NCBI GenBank assembly: GCA_034336665.1
Contig: CM067570.1
Span: 11,864,002 to 11,928,001, forward strand
DNA: 64,000 nt
DNA from: Luscinia megarhynchos
Taxonomy: Eukaryota; Chordata; Aves; Passeriformes; Turdidae
Direction: 5' to 3'
The notes beneath the pieces are model-generated. The model saw nothing but the letters and a program-made list of their open reading frames with translations, had not been told where the DNA came from and searched no databases. Shown in pieces: positions 37,401-58,490 of this stretch (positions are counted from its first letter, which is position 1; each line of letters starts with the position of its first letter). A program made the position numbers and the translations under genes.

Positions 37401-39654
37401 CATTTCCATGAAGTGTGGAGATTACGGTGAAAATTATAGCTTTTTTTTGTTCCTCTTCCCTCCTTCTCCCAACTATAAAGTCAACAGGAGGTGAACACTG
37501 CAACATATGCTTATAGCAATTAAGGAACGCTTCTGTCTACATAAGCTCTGAGCTGAACTGATAACAGTATCCTCTTTTTGAGCAAGAACTGAGAGACCTG
37601 TCAGGCCTAAGAACTGGGTTAATACTTTGGAAAGCTTTAAAAAGAGATCTGGGTGAGCATTTAGATACATTTCCCCCCTACACACTTCTTACTACATTCC
37701 AGATTGTAGTTCTGTACCTTAGACCTGAAGTATTCTTGACATTAGACTTAAGCCAGATAGGGCTCAACTGGAACTTCAGAAGGTTAACATCTTACTTAAG
37801 TTTAATGCCCAGTAAATGTATGCATACATCTTTCTCTTTATCAAGCCAAGTGTTCCCCTAGAAATTGCAGTAGAGGTGTATCAGTCTGTATAAGAACACA
37901 CTTGGCACAAGTCATTGAAAATACACTTCATGCTGCATCTGTACTCCCACCTGGAGAGATGCTCCTCTACAAGAGTCAAGTCTGCCTTTGGAGTCCTGGA
38001 GTTTAACCTGCTTTTTCATATAATGACTTAGCCCTTGTTATAACAGGGGCTTGTTTGCTCTGCTCAAACCAGAAGGAAAACTGGAGCACTTGAAGCTAAG
38101 CCACATAAGGAAGATTGCACATAGCAGTAAACAGTTCCCTGACTTCATGTTAAGCCATTGCGCAAGAATAATACTTGAATGCTTAAGTGCAAGTGCATAG
38201 TCAAGTCTTGCATGACCTCCAGCTGCAAATATCCAGTTACCTGCCTACAGTCCTGCTCCAGAATGATTTAACAGCACATTACACCAACAAAGAGAAGTCT
38301 TGGTTTTTCATTACCCAACATGCAAAGGCTGATAGCATACATCAGCTGCAACTCAGCCTTCAGTCTCCTCAGCTACACAGCAGGGTCAGCAGGCAGCCAC
38401 ACACACCCTGCTGCCAAAGTCATCCCTTATTCCATGTACCTGATCCCTCGTTACTCAAAGCTCCATTCACACTGCTCACAGGATGCTGTGCCATGTTCTA
38501 TTCACTCCAATCAACCCACCTGATGCTGATGTCCACTGATGTCCAGTGAAGCACACCTGGAAGCCATTCAAGAACCCCCAAATCATATTGTCCCTATTCA
38601 GAAGGGCATACATTCAGGCACTTCCACCATGAGGTGGAGGCAACAGGATCCCAGACCAGGGGACCAATTTTATTGCCTTCCTAGTACAAGTCAGAAAGCT
38701 TGCTGCCCACTGTTCCAAAGTGGGCAAGGTAGCTGCTTTGTTTATTGTGTTTTCAGCTTTAACTGGCAAATTGAACTGAGTTTGTCACAAGTACAGAAGA
38801 GGAACACTGAAAAGCTGCTTTATTTAGTCTCAAGGCCTAGTCTTTCTGGAGCAGGTGACAAGAACAGAACACTGAAGAGATGCAGCATCAAGCCATGGAG
38901 CAGCAAGCACCTTCTTCCAAGTAAGTCCACCTCAGAGGTGTAGCTTTATCAGTTGGAGAAAAATAACCTGAGTGAAAACAGCACATGTACTGTAAAAACA
39001 GCAGCGAGAGACTTGCTGTTCTGAGAAGAAATTCATCTGTCCTATCAAATACTGTCAGGTACTTTAAGACTAGAGAGATCAAAGGTCAAGGCATGCAAGT
39101 CTCTTGAGCCAATACAGCTGAGCTGCTCATTGTGAGCTTTGCTGAAATCATTATTCATACAGCAAGGACAGTTTATTCAGTTTTGTTAGACACATTTTAC
39201 AACCCGCCTCGGAGGGGCTTGACCTAGATAAGCTTGTAATGTGAACTCAACTGTTGTTTATCCTTTAGGTTAATTAAGGACTTAAAGGTTAAGTCTCAAC
39301 TAAAACCAAACCTAACTGAGTTGCCTTCCTCCAGAAGAGGACATTCATTTGCTGTATGCACAATATACAGTCAGAAATGGACTTTTATCCATGGAAGTTC
39401 AAGAGAAACCTGGTTAGATTTATTACAGCTCCCAGTGTCCTATTAGGTGCTTAGGCTTCAGGTGACACAGCTCAAGTGACAAGTTCTGTAAGCCAGCAGG
39501 CTTCCAGCTTCTGCTTCAAAACACTATTGGGTATTACAAAGCCAACTTCACAACTAATTACACTGTTCACAGAGAAGTATTTCCAGAGGTGGTTAACCAT
39601 TCTTTCTGCCCATACAAGGTAAGAGTAACAAAGAAGGAATTTAATTTGACAAGA
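25481..39654. other. Intergenic spacer between RALB and INHBB
   Basis: About 14 kb with no supportable exon, RNA gene or long repeat. Reading frames up to 151 codons (31170-31625) occur on both strands in the GC-richer patch at 30900-31700 and have no recognisable domain or splice context. Local T or A runs occur (e.g. 30805-30817). Parts at its right edge could belong to a longer RALB 3' UTR. Confidence 0.5.
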
Positions 39655-41413
39655 ATGAAGATTACAGCACCTTTTATTTAGTACAGTTTCCCCAATCCAG
39701 TAAGTTGCCTGACAAGATGAACTAGTTATGGAAGACAATGAGTTTTTGATAAGTCACCTGTGAAACCTCAGGTCAACACAGGTTCTGATATTGGCCACAT
39801 CTTACTTTTTTCAATATTCAGAGATGGAATGCACAAAAGCAATCTAGTACATGTGAAAAAATACTTTTCAACCTCAAATTACAACACTAAGTACTCCATC
39901 TCAGGAAGAAATACCATAAGTTAATTTAGTGCTGCAGTGAGTTTCATTGAACAACCATTTAGATTACTTTTACCAAGCAACTGTGTTTTAAGCATCCAGT
40001 TACTAGCAAGATACAGTTACTCTTCAAGTTTCTCTATGCCTTGGAGGCAGAAGATAGTCATAATTAATTGAGAAACACCACGACCAGAAGAGAGTTCTTT
40101 TCCACAGTGACAGAAGTGATTTTTGGCAACTGCACTTAATTTAAACTGCATCAAAGTTCATTTCATTCAGCTGCCAACAGAACCTAAGTACTCACTTTTC
40201 CACTTCTAGACTATTTTTGTTGAACAGCCATGACCACCACTACATAACTGGCAGCCAAAACTCATCATGTGCTAGGTTGCTGAGCATCAGAAACAGTACA
40301 CATAAAATTAACAGTGAGTAATAGATGTGGCAACTGCTTAACTTCATTTCCTTTTTGACACTCACTAGCCAGCTCATCATTGAGAGGTAGCATATATGCC
40401 TCACCTATTCCAGGTCATGATTGTGTGATGGGACCCACCCTTATTCAACATTTTCATCTTCAGCAAGACAGGAGACAGATGCAGATGTTGTCACTTTCCA
40501 ACATTATCATCGTAAGTGTTCCAATATAAACATAACTGATTAAATCAACACCTATTTCCACTATTCCAGGACAAGAGAAGGGAAGGATGATAGATGTAGA
40601 ATGTAACTGAGTCAAGACACAATACATGGAAGAAACCCAGGACAGCATTTCAGGGAGATGGTGATAATACTATTCCTTTTGAAGAAAGGCTTACAGTCAT
40701 TTTCTCACCCCATACCACTAATTTAAGGATGAGAAGACAGACCCCAGCAGGGAATGCATCTAGCCTGTATTTAAATATCAATTTTTGCATTGCCTAAATA
40801 AGTCTGAATTCAGTCCATAGGCTTGATTCATGAATGCTGTATTGACCAAACAGAACACAGAAGAAAGTTTGTTTTGAGTTGGCTCTCAACTGTCAGTTGC
40901 TATTTCTTACATGGAGTGTGGGGAGGAAGTCAGCAGATTTCAGTGTAAGAAATACCAGCGACAACTAAGAGAAGATGGAGACTCAAACCCTTTCCTAGGT
41001 GTCACCTAGCTTTTCTGCAGTTTGCACCATCAAGGAGGGCAGCAACAGCGGGAAAAAGTGTTTGAACCTGAACAGCTGTACTTCTTAAGGCCAATAGAGG
41101 TTCAAGAGAAACAGAGAAACATTAGAAGGAAGTTAATACAAAAGTACATTGTGTAACCAAACAGAAGGGTTGTAGTTCTGAAACTATTTCTAGTTTTGAA
41201 AGTTGGAAGATGGAGCCCATTTCAGTTTAAGGAGGCAAAGGTTTTGTTGGATACTGGAAATGGTTGCAAAGTTGTTTTCACATTTTGAAGGTGTGATATG
41301 CAAAGCAAAAGATAAGGGAGTCAATACAGACTTCCTTTCATGAATCCAGCCCTATATCCTTAGTGGTATTTTATCCATGCCACGTGTAGATAGATATTTA
41401 CAGTTCCAAAGCA
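39655..41413 (-). other. RALB: RALB 3' untranslated region
   Basis: From the RALB stop, the minus strand continues T-rich and gene-free for about 1.76 kb to a canonical AATAAA, a length typical of this gene's 3' UTR. The end is inferred. Other AATAAA hexamers further on (near 38820 and 37138) leave longer forms possible. Confidence 0.55.
39673..39678 (-). terminator. RALB: Candidate RALB polyadenylation signal
   Basis: The minus strand reads ACTAAATAAAAGGTGCTG; AATAAA is followed at suitable distance by T-rich TTCATTCTTG. It is the first convincing signal after the stop codon. Confidence 0.5.
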
Positions 41414-47818
<6,405 letters not shown>

Positions 47819-49204
47819 TGTCCTGCTTGCCACAGACGAAGTGCCAGGCAGCCAATCAGATCTGCAGAGAAAAGCAGCACAGTCACCCATCCATGGCATT
47901 GCTGACATCAGGGTAGCATACAGATAAAGTGTCTCACAACTGCTGAAAAACCAGATTAAAACTCTGCCCCACAAGTCTAAAGAATGGGCCACTCTAATGT
48001 ACTGGCATGCAAACCATGCCTAAAATATGAATAGGACAAGGTTAGAACAAATACCTTCTATTTGTGACAACAGTATGATTAATAAAAGTACTAAAGGTTT
48101 CTAACAAGCTACTTTTATTTGCAAACCCAGCCTACAAGACTGCTGTCTAGATCAGTTTCTAAAGAAAAGCCCATTATTTCTCAAACAACACGAAATTAAG
48201 TGGTTTTCATTGCTCTTGTTATAAGCCATTACAACTTTCTAAAATATTTCTTTAATGTTGATACAGCTATACCTTAGATCTGCTCATAAGCAGAAATCTG
48301 GCTTTTGATCTTCTCCCTTCATAGGCTAAGAAAACAGCAGAGATACACAGTAAATTGGCAGGAACAAGTTGCAAAAGCTTCTAGCAGAAAGTCTTATGAC
48401 ATGGAATTAGCATTTATTTTATACTCTTCCTGCCTTTTGATGCTGCAAATCTAATTTGTTTCAGAAAAAACATTCCTGCTTTACTGCAAAAGAAAAAAAC
48501 AACCCTCAGTTCCTATTCTTCTCCTGATGTTGCTAAGCCATAAAGAAGTAAGCTTCAAAAACAAGCCCTAGCTAACAAGCCTCTGTTTGTGTGTTATGCA
48601 AACCTAGTAATTAAGTGCTGGAGGCTTCTTAAAAATAATACTGCCTCTTTTTTGTTAGTTGGGTTTTTTTAAGAGTGGCTGGACACGGTAGTTGTACCAG
48701 AAGCACAAGCAGCAGCTGCCACACTGATTAACACAGAGCAGCATCTCTAAGGACAGCACACTGAAGATAAAAACAGAAATAAGTAAAACAAAGATATGCC
48801 ACCAGTAAGAATTCCCACATAGAAAAAACCCCAAATATGAATATTTTAGACACATGATGCTCAGAGCACCACAAAGGATCCCAGCTGTTCATATCCTGGC
48901 AGAGAGCTGTATTTGATCAGCAGATCATTCAGAAAACACTGCTACAGGAAGTGGCTGTACCAGCCTTGATTTATCAGCACATTTTATTCCAGATGCACAG
49001 ATGCAATGGACCTTCCAGAAGTCTCAAATTTACCTGGACACAATTACTCTAGAAAAACACTGCAACTGCCACATCATCAAGTGCTACTCTATGGAAACAA
49101 AAGGCCAACAGTAGAAGTTACTGAGTAGTATATTAGAAAAAACTTCAGGACAACCAGTTGCCCTAAACAAAATTAACAAGAGACTAAGGGATAACCAGCC
49201 TACA

Positions 49205-49420
49205 AACGTGCCACGGGATTATTTAGCTTGGAAAGGGACCTTTGGGTACTGTCCAGTCCAAACCTCTCCCTGGAAGTAGTTTGCTCCAAGCAATCCAGTT
49301 TATGTGCCCTGCGTTCTAAGACTGACAATTCCACAGCCAATCTGGACAACTGTGTTTGCAGTACACTGATAGTGACTGGCTTTTGTCCCTTGTCACAACT
49401 TGATGTTCTGAAAAGCAACA
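49205..49420 (-). repeat. Diverged CR1 LINE 3' fragment
   Basis: The plus strand reads GGATTATTTAGCTTGG, AAAGGGACCTTTGGG and 'ccagtccaaacctctccctgg', later 'ttccacagccaatctggacaa'. The order matches the reverse complement of a CR1 3' end. Divergence is greater than in the 10-kb copy. Confidence 0.55.
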
Positions 49421-52400
49421 AATCAAACTAAGTTCTCATTGACTCACACATACAAGAACAAACATGCCAACAATCAAGAACTGCCCTCAGGACAGCATTT
49501 TCAAACATCTGAGCAGCAGTATTTTTCCATGCAGAGTTTTTTACTCACACCTGTTTGCTACATACATTTAGTACAGCAATGCAAATTAATCATCATTAAG
49601 TGCTCATTCTGGGATAAACACTGGTAAGTGAAGACAGACATTTTCCTCTGGTAATCTTCTCTATTATGTTATACATCAGCTCCCTCATCCAGGACACTCC
49701 TTAGTATAGAAATGGGGCGTGACAATTCCTACTTCTCCATAGGTTCTCCCTGTACAGTATAAACACACTTTTGCTGGGGACAGTGAATTCAACCATTGCC
49801 ACAGACATTGATTTTAACTCTTAGTCATCAGAGAGGCAAGAGAAGAAGAGAACATTTCCCCGCCAAAGGAATGTGAAAAAACACAACAGATAGCATCTGA
49901 ACTCCAGAAGTTGTTGCTTTGCCTGTTGTCCACATGGTCTACAGATGGTAAACTAGAATTAAGCTTGCTTGGACATAAACACCCAAGAAACAAGAGCTAC
50001 AGATTGGCCACACAATGAGATAGTTCAGGGATTTTAAGTGTTCTAGAAATAACACAGCTTGCTCCTAAATTGTAGAGAATGCTGTTTTGTCCTAGCTCAA
50101 GAGTAGTCTGGCTTTCCCAGTAGTAGATAAGCTGCTTTCTGGAGTGTGACAATTAGCTACTTTTCAGTATAATTGTGACTGGTTTTAACCTGTGAGTATT
50201 CTTTTATCAGACATCCTAACGTTGTAACTGTTGTGTTATCTAACACAAAGTTTTCAAATTAGACATTTTTCTGGCATCACAAACTTAGGAATATGTAATA
50301 GGGAGCAGCACTAAGTCTACTGTGCTATGCAACAGCAATAAAGGCATAATTTACTAATAACCAAGAGAAAAGACTTCTCTGTCCTCTCAATACAAATACC
50401 ACATCTTTACAGGGTCATGGTAAATGAATTTCTGTCTTTTAAGAAAAATACTGACACACTTGATTCACCCCAACACTGGCCTGTAGAAACTGCAAGGTCA
50501 GCCTTACCATATTACCTGATTCATAATCAAAGTATAATATTAAACTAAACCCACCCAACAATATAAAAATTAACAGTTTGACTGCATCTAAAGCTTTTCA
50601 TGGCCAAGGTACTTGATCTTCCCTGCAGAGCTGTTCCAAGTGCCACTTGAATATTTCAGAGGATCAGGACTATACGAACCATGTGAATGCAGCAGTATGC
50701 TCACAACACAGACCCTGTGCAGTGTGCACTCAGCGAGGTCTCAGAAGCTTCACACAAAGCAGCTCTTCTTTGGTGGCACCAGAGGAGCATGGCCCCCTCC
50801 AGCCCAGAATAGCCAGGCAGTGCAGAGGCAAGAACAGAGGACAACTCAAGGCTGAAGCAGTGTGACATAGGATTAACAGTCAGTATCAGTGCAGAAGTAC
50901 CAGTGCTTACAGAACAACAGGCTAACAGCACATCACTGGTTCAGAAAGGGGCATGGTGAGATTGTAATAGGAATATCCTAATAAAACAACAGAGAAGGCA
51001 TTGGAGCCAACTGTTTGTTTATTTTTATCTCCACCTCTACAGCCCACGAAACAGTTTACACAACATGGTTCAAAGCTCACATCTAAGAGTTCCTTGAGGT
51101 TAAAAAAAGTAAAAAATAAATCTATTAACACAAGTGGAAGCTCTCTCCTCTGTTATCTCTGAGTAGGCAAGGATGAATTTTCCTCCTGTACATTAAGCAT
51201 CCTTGAGGCAGTCAAGACACTAACTCATCTGTTAACAGAAAAACAAATTTTGGAAATCCAACCACTTCTCAAAAAAGGGGCAGTTTCTAGAAAAACATGT
51301 GACGACTGCAGTTGCTTTAAAACATTACTCAAGTCCCTTCAGTTTAAGGGGCACAGATGGAGGGCAAAGGGTCTTACAGCATCTGCTGAAGAGCTCACTC
51401 TGAGTAGGTGTCCAGACAAGACATCTAATGCTGTGGAAAGATGCCTCCTCTCCCCTACTGCTCTTTCTTTACCTGTTGTTTGGGCAGTTTACTTTCCAAC
51501 AGGATTCACCCTCCTCTGACAGGACAAGAAGCAATCCACTGGGCAGTCAGTCAATCTATTTAATTTCCATCTGTCAATTTATCCTCAGGTTTAATGACAC
51601 CATGTTGAACTTCATATGCTAAGTGTCATAAACTGTCAACAAAACAAAACACCAAAAAACACACTCCAAACCTTCTGAAAGTTTATTTGGGGGAGTGAGT
51701 TAAGGGAGGTGGTTTCTTCTGGTTACCATTCATCCTGCTTTGAAATAAACTGCTAGACAGACCCCATGTCAGAGAATGAACTTTTTCTAGCAGTCTTTCC
51801 TCCTCAAGAAAATAGAAGTAATTACCTGTTTCACCTGTTTTAAAAGATAAGGATGAAGCCACTGACTTGATAAGGCTGCATTTATTCTATAATAGGTAAC
51901 ACACAGCCTTATGCACAATAGGAGCTTTGTGATGCTGGTGAAAGATGCTCTTCAGATCAAGAAAGGAAGGTTACACCAACCACAGGCTGCCCACATGAAG
52001 CACAGAATCTTCAATTCAAACCATAAGAGTAAATCAGATGTTTTGATTTAGACTTCTGAAGATCTCTACTTGGCCACAGGACTAATCAAATCATGCCACC
52101 TTCAATTTAAGATATCCAACCCTAAACTCACTAGCTATTTCAGCCTTCCCTTGTTTTTCCTATCTGTTTAAATTACAATTTCTGCAGGTTAACTAAAGCC
52201 CTCTGCACAATATTGTGTCATTCTTGGCTGGTCCCTTGAAACTGAGCACTTCAAGGCAATTGCTTATAAACAGCTTAGTAAACTGCTTTTTCTCCACCCT
52301 CTCCTCAACATAAACAGTAAAACTGCTCAGAACATAGTTTACAAACAGGACTGGTTTACTTAATACAAAGATTCAAAGACTATGACTGAATAACTACACC

Positions 52401-52526
52401 TATTTCAAACCACACCACACTTTCATTTCACGTGCACTAAGACACCACAGCGGCAGAATAGTTAAATGAGAGCTCTTGTCACTTCACAGGAAAGAAACTT
52501 TGCTACAGCTCATCCAAGTACATACA

Positions 52527-52560
52527 GGAAAAAAAAAAGAAAAAAAAAAAAAAAAAGAAG
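52527..52560. repeat. A-rich tract
   Basis: About 30 A interrupted by single G. No transposon body is recognisable next to it. Confidence 0.85.
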
Positions 52561-55500
52561 CTTCACTAAGTCTACCTGTTTTCCAATAAATATTCTACTG
52601 CTGTAGTAAAAGAATCTGAGACCCTCCAAAGCATTTAATTGAAACTGCTGCTAGTTCTTCCATTCAGTTTGAGATTTAAAACTGAAATAAAGCTCTAAGC
52701 TCAAAATTGCTGAGATCAGCCCTTGTTCTCTTGCTGTGCAGCTGATATCTTTGGACATTTCTTTTCATTGCTATCCTGCCACTGAAAGCAGCCATTCTTT
52801 GGATTTTAAAACAGGATTCTAGAAACCCTTAGCCCAATAGCTTGACAGAGGAGCTTTGTTAAACCCTTCAGATACCTACTTTTAAAGGAAAATCTGGGTA
52901 TTCAACCTATTATAAAGACTTAAATATGATGTCATCAAAAACAAGCACAGAAAGAACAAGGTTTTGCAACAGTATTTTAGTGATCCTCATTTATCAGAAT
53001 ATAAATTAGAGGCTTTGAAGTGTTTGGTTCTGTGATATGCTCACAAGAATGCAGTCACAGAAATTCCCTGGATCACAAAATTAATTAACAATCTCACTGA
53101 GCTATGAACTGTAAGAGCTCCTCAGCCATTCTGGGGTTACCCAGAAAATATTTAAGTACTGAAATTCCATTAGCTTTCAATGGACTGTAAATGCTCCAAC
53201 TGGTAATTCAACTAAAAAATCCCATTTGAGATTAAGTGGCATATTTAATGCCACTGAAAATTTTAGAATAGGCAGGCTGAAAAATTATAAATGCTACTCT
53301 GTCCTCTTTTGCTGTGCTAATATCTTACCTTTTGGCATATATCCAGTTAATGATTTCCAAGCTAAACAGAGATCACGATGTGTTTGTGATAGAAATTTCT
53401 ACTTGGGATATCCTCATACCTTTCTCCATGTAATGCTGGAGATTTCTACCTTCTCAGCAGTGCTTATAGATTTTTCTGGGCCATGTTTAATTGGATCAAG
53501 GAATTCATTCAGCTTGAGATATCTCACAGAGCACACTGAGGCAGTTCCACAGTCCCCATTTATTTCACCCAATGCTGCCATCACCATTCCCTGTCCCTCA
53601 GTCCCCTCTTCCTTGCCCCTGGCTGTTCCAGCCCATCTCCTCCTGCAGTAGAGCCATTCAGCACAGTCATCTGCAAGGCCACACATGCCTCAGTGCTGAT
53701 GTGAAGGAAGAAAAACAGTTTGTGTAACTAAGGACAAAGAAGGTGGAACTACAGCAGCCCAGCAGTTACTTACATTGATGCAAAAACAGGGCAGTTCCCT
53801 GACCCTTTTTATGATTCACTCCTTAAACAAGGGGGAGCCACCACCCTGCTGCAGTGGCCAGGCTGAGCACTGGAGTGAAACCCAAGCCTCAGATTTGCTT
53901 TTGACAAAAGATGCTTAAGCATCTTTCTCTCCCTAAGATATAGTAGTAGACTTGCAGTTGCCACAATAAGGGCACTGGACAGGAAACTCTAAATAGATTT
54001 TGAAACTTAATATTTTATATTATCAGGATGAAAGGTAAGAATTTCAGGCAAGGAACTACTTTACTCGGTACTCATGAAGGGATCTAACCTCTTTATATAG
54101 GCTAGATTCTTGTTCAAAGTGACACAAACCATATCCCTAAATGTTACAGGAAAAAGCATAGAATAAATACATTTATTTCATACACTGAAAGTTACATTAC
54201 ACCAGTTTCAGTCAATTATTTTTAGTTTCTAATCCTGCCTAAACCCCCCAGAATTGTGTGTACACTTACAGTGTAAGGGCTGTCACAAATATGCTCTGGC
54301 AGGACCTACACAGACACTGCTAACACACACATGAAGCACGACCAACACTAGCAAATTCACTGTGTTACAGAAGTTAAAGGTTAAACCAGAACCTGAAGTC
54401 AGCTCATTATTATTCTCCATCTCCTACAAGTCTGGAGAAATGATAGGCACAGATTGAACAACCATTTCAATTCAGAATTGTTTTTCATCAAATGAATCAG
54501 GCTGGAGTATTAGCTTCTGTAAGAAAGACTGCAGACTCTGAGATGAACTTGTACTGCAGGAGAGCCCCTAAGACTTGGTCATCTGGACAATACTACAGGG
54601 AGTATAAAAGCAGTATTTTTAATATAGTTGCGATCAGGAGTCCCCTCTGCATGCATGAAGACAAAGATATCACACTAAAATATTCTAACAGTATCAATAG
54701 CATCAGGCATCCCTGGTCTCCATATCATATCTTACTTTTCACTATTCCACACACTTGTATGCAAAGCTATCTCCAGTCCCTTCACTTAGACTAAAAAAGT
54801 TTAATAAGACCAAGTGATTTTGAGAAGAGTGGACTTGTATACAAAATATTTTTGGCACCTACATTTATGTAGAACAGGAAGAAAAGACTCCCAGGTGAAT
54901 TTCTCCTTTAATTGATCACTGTCCTTTCAACCTACAAAGTCTAGCACCTTGCCCTTTCCAACAGGTTATAGTAGACTTGGATAATTCCATCTTTTAAGGC
55001 TCTGTTGAGATCTGGACCACCACAACAGTGATCCATTTTAAGTACAAAATACCTGTATATACTCACATTCCCCACAATCCTCTCCATCCTTGCCAATCAC
55101 AGCCCAACTCTTCTCACAAATTTTCAGAGATGCATCAGTGCAGCTTGTAAAGCAAATCTGACTGCATTTATTTTACATTTACTTACTACATTAAATTCTT
55201 AAATATATATCCTCTCACATCATTCAATACAGGACTATTCTAGATTACTCATTACAAATAGATAGACATTACCTTACACATCAGCAGTAATCTCAAACCA
55301 GTAACCTTGCTAAGAATAATCTTGATGTCTAAGGAAAACTGGAACTAAATCCTGTCCAATTCTGTACCAAGGTTGCAACCTTCAAAGATTTAGTCACAGG
55401 AAAGAATCAGTCTCATCAATAGCACAGAAAAGCAACGCTTTAAAGCAGCCCTTTAAAACTCAGATCTTGTGCTGAAGTGAAATATAAGCAAACATATATC

Positions 55501-58249
55501 CCTGTTCCTAAGGAACTTAAATATCTGAGTTTGCTTGTTTGGGGTGCTTTTTGGGGGACTTTTTTTGTTGTTGTTGTTTGCTTGGTTTTGGTTGGTTGAC
55601 TATTTTTAGAATTGCATCAGAGGGAAGGAAAAATAGCCAGGTAACTTGTTTCTGAGCAGTAGCTCAGAGAAGAAAAAGGACTTCCCTCAAACAGTGCTTT
55701 TAAGGCACCGGAGCACACCCTTCCCCCATCCCCCCAAAAAAATCACATACATCTATATTTAAGTAAATAAGGTTTCAGTGTCATGCTATAAAGCTAATGC
55801 TCTTAATAGCCAGGTATCAACAGTATCAAGAGATTGTCATTGCACGTAGGCAGTACAGTTATAATAATCACCTCACTGCTGCACAGATAGCATGCAAACA
55901 TCATAGTTACTTAGACTTCTATGGGGAAAAAGGTAAGAAGCCACATCATTTTTCATATTACTCAGTACAGAGCAAGTACAGCATATGTAGCACCAGACAG
56001 AATATACACTTTATTTCAGCAAGATAGTGCTACCTGAAGCAAAAGCCATAAAACAGTAGTGCCATTACAGCTAAAACCGCTTCTTCTGTAGAAAGATATC
56101 TAGCCAAACCTCTCCAAGTACTTTCAGAAAGCCTCCAAGTCTAATATTAACACCCAGAAGACATACTGCAGACAAACTACAGCAGAGAGGGATCTACCAC
56201 GCTGCTCTTACCTTACAAGATCTTGCTAGAAAACCTGATAGAAATCTTCTACAAGCACAAAGACTGAGTCAATACCATTAATCAGTATTACTACCTAAGA
56301 GCTTGTCACTGTAGTGATGTCTAGTTGCTTAATTACTTAGGGTGAATTATGACACCACTGTTCACACTAGTTAATTTGGCTCATACCAGAAAAATGACAC
56401 TCAGGTAATAGCCTTGTTCAACAGCCTCACTCCCACTGATTTGCAAAGTGTATTTCACCTACATTTCCTTTGAAAGCTCACCCATGCAGAAGCACGTCCA
56501 TCTTTGATACACAGCATACACAAAGTCCACCAAATCACTGAGACAGCGGTGACATTCATCAGATATCTAATCTCATAGTTTTTAACTTGATCTCCAGGAG
56601 CTCAACAAATACAGCAGCCAAGTCAAACATCTCAGATCACACAATCAGTGTCTTAAGTGGCACACTAGAGCTCAAAATAACCAAAGTCTTACTTCAGTAC
56701 CAGGTTACAACATGGTTTCACTTACTTCAGCGATAAAGCTGCAACTATATATAACCCACAAGGAAAGTTATCATTACCACTGATTTCACAAATTCCAACA
56801 AATGCCAATTCTGCCAAGAAGCATGCTACAGAATTGCAGGAGCTCTCACTACTGTTACCCAGTCTGGGTCTGTCAGACCCAGACCACTGGTCTCACAAAC
56901 GTGGTACCAGACACTGCAGACAGGCCACAGGCTGCTACTGTTGCTCCCCCAAAGGATGTATCTCACTAGATCATGCTTCCCTAGTAAACTGATGTCTGGG
57001 ATAAATCACAAGTCCAAACATTATTTAGGTAATACAGCAGAAGCAACTGTCTCTGCCCTTACATTCCTTGCTCTCAAACTGAAGTCAGTGTTCATGCTCA
57101 CATCTCCATTTGAGGAAACATAAGCCACTGTTGAGACCACATTTGCTGCAGATAGGTAAGCAATAATCCCTCATCCTGAGCTCACTCTTAACCATAGAAT
57201 CCCAGCTCCCTAGGAACACTCAGGGATCATCTTCCTATAGCCTATGAAAGTACTTTCACTATTTTAAGCACTTCACTGAGGGGTTCACAGATGTGTACCA
57301 TGAGTCATTAAGCTCCCTCAATCAGGCAACATCCCACAAGTGCCAAGCACTGCACCTTTCCCTCCATCTTTCAATCAATGCATTTACATCACGAAAAGCA
57401 ACAATAGTGACATTTAGTACCCCATAATTCAGCTACTGTATTAAGTCACCTTCAAACAGATTTCTTTTCTCCAGTTTCCCCAATCAGTTAAGAGTAAATA
57501 CCATACCAAGGCATTCTGCACATTCAAGAAGCTGCATTTCTACTGGAGGAGCAGATGTTTTCGATAACAGTTTTCCAGACTACTGTATACTGTATATATA
57601 CTGTGTACTTTATACCAAAGCCAAAAGCAGTATTTCTATCTTCAAATAGGAACTGGATTATCACACCAGTACAGGAGTCTTACACAATTTCAGTAACCCT
57701 ATAGTTAAGAAGGCAAAAAAACTGTGGAGAGCTTCACTTATGGGAGAAGTACTATCCTTGGTCTCCCTCCTGGAGTGCTGTGCCTACCACTATAAAAGCA
57801 TTTACAGCCAAATGTGTGCTCTCCAACACAGCCTCCCGAGTGCTGTAGAATGAAGAGTGGCACAATATAATATGCTTGGTAACTCTGGGTTTGGGTGGCA
57901 GACTATTAACTCAGAACCATTTGACTTCAACATAGAGAATAAGGATACATTTAGTTGAGGCCACTTCCTTTATGACCTAGCCAATGACAGGTCACAGGAA
58001 CATACAGAACTAGTGCAGAATATAAACTGTGCATTTATTCTTGTGTGCTCCTGGAGACATTTCCTACCTTTGCAGAGCACTTTACCAGAATAAAGAAACT
58101 ACTATTCTGAAACACAGCCAGCTCATCTCACAGCTCCTGCCTTGCCTGGGAAATTCGGCACAACAGGATGCTTCCATACACTAATGCATGCAGTACAGGG
58201 AATAATCTGGAGACACTGGGGGTCTGTGTGTGGCTGCAGGGGGTTAGCA

Positions 58250-58490
58250 CCTCACTGGGATTGCTCTCATGGTTACAGTGCTGCTATGTAGATGGGTACC
58301 GGCTCTTCAGGACAGATCAGCATGGCAGGAGAGTCGTCTTTCCCATGAGAAAAGCTGGAGTGCACAAAGCTCTGCCTAGAGATAATGGGCCAGTTTATGG
58401 GTCAGGAGTGCACAGACAGGAGGAGGACTGGACTAGGCAGTCTCCACAAGTGTCTTCCAGCCTCAGCAACTTTAAGTCAACTCTATGCCC
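58250..58490 (+). repeat. CR1 LINE remnant, endonuclease part joined to 3' end
   Basis: Translation at about 58287-58328 gives YVDGYRLFRTDQHGRR, a recognisable piece of the CR1 ORF2 apurinic-endonuclease domain, and nearby text ('tatgggtcagga') fits the same region. About 20 bp later the sequence becomes 'gaggactggactaggcagtc', 'gtcttccagcctcagcaac', which matches the CR1 3' terminus in sense orientation. Several kilobases of ORF2 are missing between them. The open frame at 58168-58545 is a decayed pseudogene fragment, not a host gene. Confidence 0.65.

Noticed and set aside
57190..57245. CR1-like 'catagaatcc...gggatcatctt' patch
   Set aside because: Only two short words match a CR1 3' end and their spacing is wrong; too weak to annotate.
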